Program-made: the position numbers and the translations under genes
Shown here: positions 1 through 11,505 of the stretch, piece by piece
How positions within the stretch are numbered: the first letter of the stretch is position 1
How the letters are laid out: each line of letters opens with the position of its first letter
The notes under the pieces: generated by a model
Told to the model about the DNA's origin: nothing
The model's input: only the letters and a program-made list of their open reading frames with translations
Database searches by the model: none
NCBI GenBank assembly: GCA_019914945.1
Contig: CM034100.1
Location: 4,353,209-4,417,208 of the forward strand
DNA: 64,000 nucleotides
Origin: Typha latifolia
Taxonomy: Eukaryota > Streptophyta > Magnoliopsida > Poales > Typhaceae
Reading direction: 5' to 3'

Positions 1-87
1 TCTCTCCCGCTCGACTCACTCCTCATAGAAGCCGGCGTCGGCATTAGAAGAGGAGGAGGAGCTCGGCGTCGAATTCGGAGTTCTCCG

Positions 88-3000
88 ATGGCGCGGGGCA
101 CGGACAAGATGCTGAAGGCGGCGAAGCAGTTCGCGGAGGTGCAGTACAAGGTGTTCGCTGCTCGCTACGGCCAGCAAATCCTCGACCTCCTCGAGCTCCC
201 CATTAAGGTCGTGCTATCCCCCTTCACCCTCGCCTACGACGTAGCCGGATCCGCTCCTCGAGGGTTCGGCGTCCCCGAGCTCGCCTCTCGCGTCTCCTTC
301 TCCGCCATCTTTGTAATGAATTCAATCCCCTTCTAGTCTGCTATGCTCGTTTACTTTCTTGAATTCTTCGGGGGAAACCCTAATTTGTGTGAGTTGGTTT
401 GTAGCTGGTGGCGACGCTTGGGACGTACGACATCGCGCTGGAGCTGGGGAAGAAGGTGCTGTGCCAGAGGTGATTGCTTCTTTTTCTTCTTGTTGTTGAT
501 TTCTTGAATTATTTGGAGGATTAGTGGTATTTACTACCAGGGGTAGTGAGTTGCTATTACCTGCAATTGAGTACTTCAATTGCAATTAATAGCACAATTC
601 TCTCTCTGATATAGGATTTGTAGCTGGTGCCATTGCCTTCTATTTTCTTTCTTTGCACTGTAGGAATTGTCGAACCTGCAATGGATGGCAAGCATTACGA
701 TGTACTATGTGCAAAGGCACAGGGAGAGTGAATTATCAAGTGAAAAACTACAGCCCAAAAAGGTACTTGGAAATTTGGTGGTATTTGCAAAGTTGCAATC
801 TGCCTATCTCTTTTTCTCTTGGAGGATTGTTTTCTGTTTTAAGTTCTTACTGCTACTTTCTCTGGCTTCTGTCTTTGTTATTTGGTATTTCTTCACATGC
901 GAATTCCTTGAGATGATTTTTGTTATGCATATGACTATCTTCGCTTTCGGGATTCAAACATATTCGAAGTGGTAAGTACGTAATGTACAATGACCTATGT
1001 TCAGTTTCCTTGACATTCTTTTGTAGTGGGGAGCGGGCAACAGCTGAACATGTTGCAGAGGCCATTGTAGAGAATCGGGCGGAGCTGGTCCATCTTCCTT
1101 CTGCTATTAATCTTTCAGTACCTCTGCCAGTTAAAGACTGTCCTGACTGTGATGGATCTGTAAGATATATACATATTTCATGCTTCAGTCTAGCTGTTTA
1201 GTTTAAACCCCTTTTCTTAATTAGAGTTCGTTTCGTACATGGATCAGCTTTTCATTATCTCAGTCTTACGACAGTTATCTCCGATAGTTGACTTATGTTT
1301 AATAGTTAGATACACTGTATTTGTCATTTAATTCTGCTGTCAATCTTTTTTAAGACAATATGTTGGGCTTTATGTTCTGTATTTTGATGTGTATGTGTCA
1401 TTATATGACTATGCATCTATTGAAATGTTCTATACATACAAGTTTATGTGAATTAATTACTCTGCAATATGTACTATGTCTTTCTAAACTTCTGCACAAG
1501 TCTTAATGAAGATTGGATCACATCGTCATACTCCAGTATTATGAATTTACAATGATATCTTATCTTTATTATCTGGCCGCTCAATCCCAATTCTTCCATG
1601 ACCCCCCGTGAATGGTACTATGTGCTGAACATCAATATTATGATGAGATCTCAAAATAATGAAACAATAGTATTAATGCTTCTACTAATTTCATATGCTG
1701 CATCATCCCCTTATACATATTCTTGGCAGATGCCTTTCTCCTTTTTTCCATAAGTTTTATGACCTAATACTGCAGGGTGTAATGAACTGCCCCGAGTGCA
1801 AACATCGATTGCAAATCAGGATATCTGCAGATGATGTAAGTAGACTTACTGTATTACCTTTTTGATTGATTGGATACATATGTAGTCGAGCTTCCTATTT
1901 CCCAAAATTATCCCCATAATAGTTGCAATAGGACTGGAAGTAAGAAGAAATTATCCATATCTCTAGACACTATTCAATACATTAATTTTCTTTTCCTGAA
2001 CTATGTTGATATAAGCTTTCAATAACAGGAACAAAATTTTCATTTGTTTCAAAAAATCTAATTATTATAGAATAGCATTGTAAGATTACAACACTACCCA
2101 GATATTCTTGCAAATTATTCTTCAAGATTTGAAAGGTAAAACTGACTGTGGTTATCGTCATATTGTTAGCTAATCTTCTTACTTAGCTTTAAAATGAACT
2201 GTCTTGATCACATTCGGATTACACTGTTTCTTCAATTAGGTAACGAGAAAAAAATATATCAACTCACTTTACAGCTTGGCCGCCTAATTTATGTCCTCAT
2301 ATGTTTATTGCTTGTTCTAGGAAAGTGTGGTTGGGTTGGCAAAATTTGTAGACATGGACATGGTAAAGTTGTTTTTGACAAGTTGGGGTTAGCATATATG
2401 TGGTTCTTGAATCTGGGCGACTTATGGTTGAGGGGCTATGTGAAAGTTTCAACCAACTGGGACTAATCATTAACTTAACAAACCATGTGACTGCTTAACA
2501 GAGTTGATACTTAGATCTTCCATGTGATAGCACCATCAAGTTTTCACTGTTGACCATAGGAGTTCCAAAATTATTAAATATTTTATTCATAGAGGGTTCT
2601 TTTTGAAGCTGTTTAATCCTTTATTGCAGCTTCTAGGTTAAATCGTTTCTTTTCCTATTTTCGCGAAATCTTGAGGAACTTCTTTTGTCCCAACTATTCC
2701 AGTTAAAGGTTTTAAGAAAAGAAACTTACTTTCTCCTTTAGAAACCCAAACTATATTAAAATGAGGCATACTTAGCTTTCTTCCATCTGAAATTATGTAT
2801 TTTTTGTGTGGAAATGTTGGATGCTTTGGAGTTTGGAGTTTCTTCCATTATGTAATTTCACTATAAAAACCAATCAGATCAAGTGAGTTCGATCCTGGCT
2901 CAGCATGAATGCTGGCTATAAAAACCAATCAGATCAAGTTTTTTTCATTTTGATTGAAGAAATTTATTACAATTTCTAGACTGTGATAAGATTTTCTTCT

Positions 3001-6000
3001 TATTTCATGGTGCCCTAGGATTGGATATGGGTGTCAGTATGTTTGTACTATGTGCCTATGTTTAGGTCCGCTATCAGTCTGAACCTTGTGTTGCCAAATC
3101 TGAACTGACAAATATAACAGCTTGATCTTGAAACAAAATATTTGTAATAATCTGAACCCATATGCTTAACATACTGCTAGTCTTTTCTACTTTATAACTT
3201 CTTCTGCAGTTCTGCTTCTTATGATCATTTGGTAGTTCTTTGGATTAGTGAAATGCAAAAATAGCAATGTCCAAAACATGGTTAGTTTTACATCTTAATT
3301 TGCTAATAGCAGTAAGTTCACAAAATTTGTTATTTGTACTCAGATCATGGAGCCCCCTTGGAAAGCATATAATGTTATGAGGAAGATGGATTATCCCTAT
3401 GAGGTAAGTATTATGACCTTTTCTTTCCCCATGCATATATGTGCAAGGGAACTTGCTTGAGTTCTCTTGATATTATTATTTAATTGATAAATTGGTTTCT
3501 TCATTTTATCTCTGTTTGTTGGTACTGTTGCTTATGCGGCTTTTCTTTTTCTCCCAGAACATTATTCATAGCATGAGGGATCCAAAGGTTGCAGCTTTTT
3601 GGTTAATCACCTTGCCACAAGTATTAGGAGGTTTTAATTATGATGATGATGTCAAGCAAAAAATTTGGTGGGCCTACAAGGTAGGTGGATTGCTGTCAAA
3701 CATTCGTTTAGTTCATAACAGTCTGTTCTGTGGCATTACAGTAAATTGCTGTCATCAAGATATAATTCATGCATCACAAGTAACTTTAATAGGTCAAACA
3801 AATTAAATTTGCTTTCTGATCTTAACTTTTTCAGTTTAACTGTTTTTATTTAGCTTATTCAGGTTTTTTACTGCTGAATATTGCACAAGCTCTTTATGCC
3901 TTCATTCATTTCTTTCTAGGATTTGTTTAAATCTCTCAAAAGGAATGCCCTATAACAGCATTGCATGTTTGGCAGGAATGCTACCAGTCTACAATAGGGA
4001 CCGAGTTAAACTAAGACCATAGCTTATGCTGTCACAATTTGTCATTTGCATCAATCTATGATTTTAATAATGCTGTTCACTTGTTCCTGATATTATCTTC
4101 TGCCAAAAAGCTGTTTAAAATAATATAATATTTCAAGGTCATGAAATTTCACTGTAGAAGTTTAAAGAATTATTTTTAGAAATATTGATGGTGATTGGAA
4201 ACCCTTTGACAAATGAAGTGGAGTGACTTAACATAGAAAATTGTGCTAGAAGCTGTAAGGATCTGTGTTAAGTAGTTTGCATTGGCAGTGGTGAGCAGGG
4301 AGCTTATAGGGTGCTTATAGGAAGTGATGAAAAATCTGCAACTACTGATCCCTGTATATAGCATCCACGTGCATATTTATACAGTCAAGTAGCAATTATA
4401 GAAAATTAAGACCCACACAATCTGTCCTATCCTACAGAATCTAAAATGCGTATTGTATATGAAATTAATTATATGGAGTTCTTTTTTATTTATAGGAATG
4501 AGTTATGAGGCAGATGAGATTGTTGCAGTTATTATATAAATTATCACATGATGGAGAATAAAACTATATACTTAGAGCATTTTACATGAGAAAACAATCC
4601 TTTTGCTACTTTTAGAAACTCGGAACCAGCATAATTCTGACTATGTGCCACCTCGCTATTGGGGTAAACTTTGCATTCACAAATCTGTTGAAACTCATGT
4701 CATAGGTGACTCCTATTAGAAGCTCTTGTTTGTTGATCATTCATGGGTATTTGTTATTTATTTAGGAATCTATGCGCTATGATCAACTTCGAGATGTGGT
4801 TGCGAAGCGAAAGCCTGGTTGGGAGCACCTTCAAGATGTGAGTCTTACCCTACTACCGTGGAATTTATGGATTCTTCTCATAAACACGAACAGGAGGAAC
4901 TAACTACCTCTTGTATTCTGATACTGGTTTCTACTTTTTCAGGCCCTTATATCTTTAGATCCTGTCCGTGCTAGGGAGGATCCAGTAATTGTGAAAAATA
5001 TTCCTTATTACAAGGCTAAGAAAGCACTAGAGGCAGAAGTCATGAGGCTTGATGTACCTCCTCGCCCACAAAATTGGGGTGTAAGAAGTAGAATCTTTTG
5101 TACTTGCTAGTCTACTTATGTGCTTTCTCTTGTAAAAAACTAAGAATGTGATCTTCCATTGCTAGGTTGCTGCATGTTCTTTTCATGGTTCTTTGAGCAT
5201 ATTCAAGTCATTTCTAACAAGCTCAAGAATTTCTAATATGTCTCAAAAAATGCTAAATTCATAATTTTCCATCTGAAAGTGAAAATTGCATGCATACCAG
5301 ATTCAGACAGACTGTCACGCCACGCCCTCAGGAGGGTTCCCTACTTTCCTATTTCATATTTATCTCTCCAACTTCTTTGTTGTAGAATATAACCTTTGTA
5401 TCTACACTATATTTAGCTAGTTTCTTCTATGTATTTCATATGTAAATATTTTTGACAAATGTCTAATTATGACTTTGGAGATTCTGACAGCCTACGAGAC
5501 AACTGAAATATTGTTAAAATAGGAGCACATACTGCTGGGTGACTTCACTGCTACCTTATGCTCCTATCTTGATATTTGCAAAATTGTTGTTCATAATTTA
5601 GGCATCCAAAATCCAGATCCTTAATGCAAAATTTGTCCTATAGAATTTTTCATTTTTTCGTCACTTCAATTGGATCTTCACTTCAGATGGGCTGTATTTT
5701 CAATAAATGATTTCAATCGATTTCAGTAGTGATGAATGATATTTACATTAATTTTAGCATGCATATTTCCTCGAGAGACAGAATATGAGAGATGTCTTTA
5801 TTGTTCTAAGTTCTGATTAGAGTATTTTTAGGAATTGGACCTTCCACTAAATTCATCTTCATGGACTGAGGAGGAACTAAAAGATCCAAAGAAGTTGCTT
5901 GAGATGACTACTCTTCTTAAAGCCCAAAGAGAAATTGCTGACAAAATACTTGATTCCCAGTGGGAAACCAAATGGCGCCAGGACAAGGTTTGTGTTCTTT

Positions 6001-7699
6001 GTTACCTTTATCTTTTATGCCACCATTCAGTTTGCTACTGCCTGATTTGAATGTGATAATGATTTTCATTAGCGTGCAATTTAAGAGCTCGATCTTGATT
6101 TATTGTCAACATTTAATTAGGGAAAAGAAAAAATTAAGAACAAAGGAGTCACATGCAGACATGCAGTGTCTCTTCTTTCAACATTGGCTAAAATAACTAT
6201 AGTGCCGATATTTCACTGGCACTTATCGTTATTTATTTCCTTTCATTCTTCTATGAAACTTACACTGTGAGGTTGTATGAAGCTATAGATTTGTTTTTCA
6301 AGTTCTAAATCCAGGATGGATCTAGGGAAAATGAATAAGTGAGGAGAGGGGAAGGGATTGGGAGAAACATAAGAATCATAACTTGCAAGGTAGTCGGAAA
6401 AAAGGCCACAAAAACTATTCAGTTTCATGCGGGTAACTCTATTCTACATCTACAAGGGCATCAATTTGCAAAATAGTTTCATGTTAGCTTATTAATATAA
6501 AAGTTACTGTTCTCTAATAACTTAAGTTTTTAGAGAGGTTGTCAAGTTAATACTGAATCAGAGAAGATTTAGTTGGTTCAAATTCTGTTTAGCTCACATT
6601 TGCCTTAAAATATTAAATTTTCACCCATTTAACTCAAGTCCATTTCGTGAGACTATGGAAATGTTTCAAAACTAATAAATGAGGATGTTAGAATATAAAA
6701 TATAAAACATTACTGTTCTATAAAGTAGTTGGTACAGGCTAGCGACATGTTAACTATATGTGTGTGTATATGCACTAGATATGCCTTAATAAATAAATGT
6801 TTTATTGTGTATGTGTGTAATATGTTAATGTAGTCATAGTAGTGTTATAAGATTAACTTAAGCTTATGTATGATGTAATTACAGTTGAATGATCTATTAA
6901 AAGAGAAGGTGCAACCATACACCCAGATCATTGAAAAAGGAGTTCTTCCGAAGCCTATACTCATACAAGCAGATCAACAAAATAAGGTTCGAGTCCTCTC
7001 CCTCTTGTTTGTTCTGTCAGATATTTTTTGGTTTTATGCTAATATTTACTTGTTAAAGTTTCCATGCACCTTATTCTCTACTTCTCGTTTTTCACTTTAT
7101 CATCCCTACCAAATCTGCTGTTTAATTTTAGTATTGTGGCATAAGTTTTTTTCATCTTTTAAAGGTACTTCATATGCACTATTAAGCAAAGTGACCGCTG
7201 TGGCTAACCTGGCAGATCTCCTCAAGGAGTCACGCACCTAACAGATCGTCTAAAATGTTGCAAATCAGTCACATCTTTTATCGAAAGGAAATCATTTAAA
7301 CAAATGAAAGACTTTTCTTTGAGAGAAAAAATAAATGAAAGAATATTATGTTTTTTTCCTTTTTTTTCTCTGAAGACAGTTTCTGGCCATGAAAGTAAGT
7401 AGAGAATATGATTGCTTCATGCTTAGATGAATCCCAATCCTTGGCAGGGCAGTAAAATTGTCCTTCAACTTATTTAAGCCATCAGTGGTCAGAAAAAGAA
7501 GTGTGAAAACATTCTTAACATGAGATTGATGGTTTAATCTGTTGGTGCAGTTGTAAGTTGAAAGCATTCGTGAAGTCCATTGCAATATATGAGTTGGACT
7601 CTGTGTGTATGTGTGTTCTACTTAATTCTCTCTAAATGTAAAATTGTTTCTTTGATGATTCAGAAGAAGACGAGACAACGAAGATGGTGGTTCTTTTGA
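88..7699 (+). CDS. Conserved plant protein with DnaJ-like CxxC motifs, function unknown (12 exons, 422 aa)
   Basis: Exons, built from GT-AG sites and phase: 88-312, 405-469, 664-762, 1027-1159, 1776-1835, 3344-3403, 3558-3680, 4766-4837, 4943-5080, 5832-5987, 6885-6986, 7664-7699. They join in frame to 422 codons plus TGA. The N-terminus is followed by paired cysteines: C99/C102, C110/C113 with KGTG, C168/C171 and C179/C182. This resembles the zinc-binding cysteine-rich part of DnaJ proteins, but no J domain is present. The middle (residues about 175-330) is rich in W, Y and charged residues (MEPPWKAYNVMRKMDYPYE region). The end is strongly basic (KKTRQRRWWFF). It may correspond to an Arabidopsis embryo-defective gene of the EMB2737 type, but that is recollection, not a result. 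The last junction is the weakest: its donor is GTTCGA, and reading through instead gives a hydrophobic tail ending at 7241. Confidence 0.75.
2861..2939. repeat. 24-bp direct repeat flanking a 31-bp plastid 16S rRNA-like filler
   Basis: Positions 2861-2884 and 2916-2939 are identical 24-mers beginning CTATAAAAACCAATC. The 31 bases between them (2885-2915) start GAGTTCGATCCTGGCTCAG, the start of bacterial/plastid 16S rRNA genes. They continue as GCATGAATGCTGG where plastid 16S reads GGATGAACGCTGG. This is inside intron 5 of the first gene. It looks like a break repair that copied the flank and added organelle-derived filler. Confidence 0.7.
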
Positions 7700-9446
7700 T
7701 TAGTTTTCTATGGGCTAGAGCCAGAGTTCTTATGATTCAGAAGAAAAAGGTGAGTCTACGGCAGAAAAGGTTTTGCACGGTCACTAAAATATTAAGAAAC
7801 AAGTTGGTGCTGGTTTCTAGCATTTCCTTGCGTCTTCTTACCAACTTCTATTGTTTTTGTCATGTTTTTTCTTCTTTCTTTGTCTTTGATCTTTTGCTTT
7901 CTTACCTGTAAAAGATAACTTATTACATGTACGTGTCTTTCAGTGCTGTAAACATGTTAGCTCGCTAAGGTTAAGGAAGAGCTTCCAGGCACTTAAAATT
8001 ATTGCATTTGGCTCCTTAGTAATCCTTTGCCTATGCCTGAGCTTGTCCTAAGCTGGATATCCAAAAGAGTTGGGACTTTGGTCTTTGGTCCAAAGATATA
8101 GGTGAGGGTTGGAATGTGGTTTTGGAGCTAAATGTATGGACTTTGGTCCAAATCAATCTTGCTTCGGGTAGTCTCGTAATTCCATTGATGGGCCGTCTGT
8201 TTCTTGCTCCTATTTGTTCGTTAAAAGGTAACATTTTCTTGGAGAAATTTTTGTGTGGCACGTACTAAATTTATTACCATCTTGGTATCCTACAACAGCA
8301 CACTTAATTCTTCTATAGCTCTTTAAATTCTTAAGATATAAATCTATTATCTTCTCACGTGCCATGCTGCTTCTGGTCATCTGTAATAGAAATGTGGGCA
8401 GAGTATAATGCTTGTGATGGTATATGCGGTCAAAGAAAGGTATTTCTGAAGTTAAATACAAGTGTAGGAATATGATATTTTCTCTCATTTTGCCCTCACT
8501 TAAAAGTTAAAACTTAGAGTTTGTGGATTAGGTTTTTACTTACAAAGGCTTGCATAAGTCTTCTTCATGGGCTGCTTAAAATTCCATCCTTGGTTCCAAT
8601 TTAAGGCTTGTTGCTGACTTTGGTAAGGTAGAACTCTTCATTGGCGAAGGGAAACTCTTATAGTGTTGGTAAGGTTTGGTGAGTTAATAATAGCATCTTT
8701 AATTAGGAAATCATACTATGGGTGTGGTTTTGTATGCTAATTCAGGGTATGTGTCAATTTTTGTTTTTGTAATTAATAGAGCTTGCATGCTGTAAGTTGG
8801 ATAAGAGGGTCTTCAGTATATAAGGCAACTTAGCCAACCTTTTCAAAGAGATGGCGACAGTAGATAAAGCTTTCAAGAAAACTTGTCACAATACTCGGGT
8901 CATGGTGCATTCAATTCATCATCCCAAGTAAATTCTTTTGATATTTGTGTGAGGGTATGGATTTCAATTTGCTCCTACGTTTGGTTGTGAAAACTATTAT
9001 GATTACAATCCTAGGCTAGAAAATGAAGTTGATGTATTAATTTTAAACTATTCACCTATAGATTTTGGAAAAAATTATCAAATATTAACCTCAACCAACG
9101 TTCACGAACAAAGGAATTGATCTCATAATCTTTATCATAAATTTACTAAGTTACAGTGATGGTCCTCTTCGTAGTTAAATTACTAATACTAAACATTCTC
9201 CCCCAATCAACTAGAGGCAAGAGCTAGCAGTTGCATCATATCATGATGTAGAACGTACGAATTAAATCATAAAACTGTTGCTTTATTGCTTAGCAAGTTG
9301 GTCCTTTCAAGGAGAATGTTTCAATCAATACCAATTAATAGCTGTCAAATGTCACAATAAATTGACTCTGAATTCAAACCTTAAACATCTAAAATGCCAC
9401 AATACATTCTAACGCGCACAAAATAATCCAAATTCAAATTATAAAG
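7700..9446. other. Intergenic and 3'-UTR sequence of the first gene
   Basis: There is no convincing gene. The first part is probably the 3'-UTR of the upstream gene. It contains a second near copy (about 7731) of the GATTCAGAAGAA acceptor context seen at 7658-7669, so the 3' end could be spliced in more than one way. The rest is AT-rich and only short open frames are visible. Confidence 0.5.
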
Positions 9447-10151
9447 TCACCAACCAAAAAAGTCTCCGCCCAGGAACAGAGCTATTATTCCAAAGCCAAG
9501 ATTCGAGGCACTTAGAACAGAGGAATAAGATAAGGAGGAAGAGGAAGAAACATCAGGCAACGACGGAGGGGGTGCCGGCGACGCACCATCTCCTTGCGAT
9601 GGGCTCGAAGTAAATCTCGGCGCCTGCGCCGAAGATGGAGGCAGTGATGGGCTCTGTTTTCTCCTAGTCGCCAACACCACAACGATCAACTTCTCACCCT
9701 TCTCGCAATTGCTCTGTTTTCCACTTATGAAGAAGAATGGCCCCGAGCGAGCTAGATCAAACACTGAGTTGCCACCTTCCAATTTAAGGTAGGGGTTGGT
9801 CACATTGCATGACTCGTAGTGTTCTTTGCTCACCTCCAGGACTGTGTCCTCTTCTTTGTCATACTTGAATACTTATTGAGCCCACATTTGGAACAAATGC
9901 AAGACAAGGCGTTAGGATATAGAAAAGAAATGTTAAAAAAGTACTACAAGAAAACCAAGTTGGAAGAGAGAGAGAGTACCAAGCCTGTCGTTGACTTGAA
10001 ATCTATTCCTCTTGGCCCAGTGGTCGAAAGCTTCAGAAGGGTTAGGCAGCCAACCATCTTGGCCACCAACAAAGTGATCATAAGCTAAACATTTATTAGT
10101 CACCAGAGCAAGAAATAGCAGAAGAATGGCATGCCTATAACCGCTCCTCAT
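9447..10151 (-). CDS. Early nodulin-like protein (phytocyanin domain, GPI-anchor type)
   Basis: Two exons on the minus strand, 10151-9980 and 9871-9447, join in phase 1 to 198 aa. An N-terminal signal peptide (about residues 1-23, hydrophobic ILLLFLALV) is followed by a phytocyanin domain: YDHFVGGQDGWLPNP, HWAKRNRFQVND, VFKYDKEEDTVLEV, then C79 and C113, which should form the domain's disulfide. Both copper-binding histidines of true plastocyanin-like proteins are absent. The first position lies in the KYDKEEDTV stretch, and the second is N112 in SNCEKG. This is the usual state of ENODL proteins, which are thought not to bind copper. A Pro/Ser-rich stretch (about 130-170) resembles an arabinogalactan region and is followed by a hydrophobic C-terminus suited to GPI attachment. 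The site of action is expected to be the plasma membrane or cell wall. The family is certain; the exact member is not. Confidence 0.88.
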
Positions 10152-10234
10152 CTCCTCCCGAGCACTAACTTAATGAGCTAAGAATTAAAGAAGGGCGAAG
10201 AATAGCTTAAGTAATCACTTTCTTTTCTGTAGGG

Positions 10235-10465
10235 AGAGAGAGAGAGAGAGAGAGCGAGAGTGGAAGGCAGCGAGAATGGTGTGGGGTTTAAATAGAGGAG
10301 GAGGTGGTGGATGGTATGAGAGGTGGCTAATTTTATCAACGCAATAATTTCTCCGGCGCCCTGCGAGACGCATGGCATTGGCCGCATGGTGGTGTTCATA
10401 ACGGCTCGTTCTTCCGTTACGACTTACGTAGCCTCGCTCTTTTGTAAATGATTGTTGGACACGTG
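10235..10465 (-). promoter_or_regulatory. Promoter of the early nodulin-like gene: GA-rich leader, TATA-like box, G-box
   Basis: Upstream of the start codon at 10151, and reading on the minus strand, there is a (CT)n/(GA)n tract at 10235-10254 in the presumed leader. A TATTTAAA box at 10287-10294 lies about 140 bp from the ATG. A CACGTG G-box is at 10460-10465. Their positions fit a core promoter, but this is inferred from the motifs alone. Confidence 0.45.
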
Positions 10466-10612
10466 GCCAGATCCTAGGGATCCAACGGTAACTTGCTTGG
10501 CTGCTTGCAGTGTCCCACCTTGTCGTCTCTCCTGTGCTGAAATGTGATTTGGAGTTCTTCTCTCTTTCTTTCTTTTTTTTTCTTTCTAGCTTTATTGATT
10601 CTGACAAGTACA

Positions 10613-11505
10613 CTAAGATTGTTGGAGAAAATATGGGGCTAATCGTACATCATTAGCTTTATTATCCATTTTCACAGTTTTTTTTTCTCAACTAACTATA
10701 ATATCTCCCCCCTTTGCGTAGAAAAATAATTTTTTTTTTCTCTTTTTCTTGCTCTAAATAAGTGTAAGATGGTCTAAGTGTTAAAAATTGGCTCAAATTC
10801 AGTTTCAGCAAATTTTCAGCATGTATTCGTATTTTTGTGCCGCGCGTTCAAACGGGCCCTGGGGGCGTTCGAACGCGAGCCAACTCGAGAGCAGACTTTT
10901 CTGCAGGCGTTCGAACGGTCCAGCCGCGTTCGAACGCGAACCAACCCGAGAGCAGTTGTTTTTGCAGGAGTTTGAACGGCCCCTCATGCATTCGAACGCC
11001 CCTTTGGTTCTGCTGTATTGATATTGGGTGCGTTCGAACGCGTCCCCGAGGGTGTTCGAACGCGACGCGAAAAATCCCAAAATCTGAACCTGACTATAAA
11101 TACTAAAGAGTGTTTTTAGGGCTTGGTAGTTGGAAGAACATTAATGATGGTTGAGCCATCATTATACTGAGAGAGTGATTAGAGTTATTAAACTCTTTGT
11201 AAGTGAGAGATTTGTATAATGAAGAAGATTGCTCCGCCCGTGGACATAGGCACATCGCCGAACCACGTAAATTTTGTCTCTCTCTCTATTGTCTCCATTG
11301 TTTCATTGTTAGTGATTGCTTGCATTAGGGTATTTAATCTGTGATTATAACTTGGTTAGTGCTATTCTATCACTATTAACACCTCTTTGGAGTTTTTCCT
11401 AAGCATTGCATTGGTTTTCTTTCTCTATTCCCATTTGTGGTATTTGGGGATGAAGGTCTTGCTTCCGCTTCCTTTACCCATTTGGTATTTGCACAACACT
11501 AAGAT
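10613..11505 (+). mobile_element. Solo LTR of a Copia-type retrotransposon with flanking direct repeats
   Basis: The LTR runs from TGTTGGAG at about 10620 to GCACAACA at 11498. The 7-mer CTAAGAT lies on both sides, at 10613-10619 and 11499-11505. Copia insertions normally duplicate 5 bp, so one boundary may be off by two bases. Inside are a TATA box (TATAAATA, 11095-11102) and, after it, the stretch GCCGAACCACGTAAAT (11257-11272) that is characteristic of the R/U5 region of plant Copia LTRs. No gag-pol, primer-binding site or second LTR follows, so it is a solo LTR left by recombination. Orientation is from the TATA box and the R/U5 motif. Confidence 0.75.
10844..11063. repeat. Cluster of eight TTCGAA-centred palindromes with a 61-bp tandem duplication
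   Basis: GCGTTCGAACGC, a perfect 12-bp palindrome, occurs at 10865-10876, 10926-10937 and 11030-11041. Variants lie at 10844, 10907, 10968, 10988 and 11052. The segments starting at 10865 and 10926 are diverged copies of a unit of about 61 bp that includes CGAGAGCAG and TGCAGG. All lie upstream of the LTR TATA box, in the U3 region. Confidence 0.8.

Noticed and set aside
2885..2915. A genuine rRNA gene
   Set aside because: Only 31 bases resemble 16S and they are diverged. No longer rRNA sequence is nearby.
10805..11106. Overlapping open frames of 65-91 codons on both strands
   Set aside because: They arise from the repeated GCGTTCGAACGC palindromes in the LTR. The peptides are the same repeat read in different frames and have no homology-like features.
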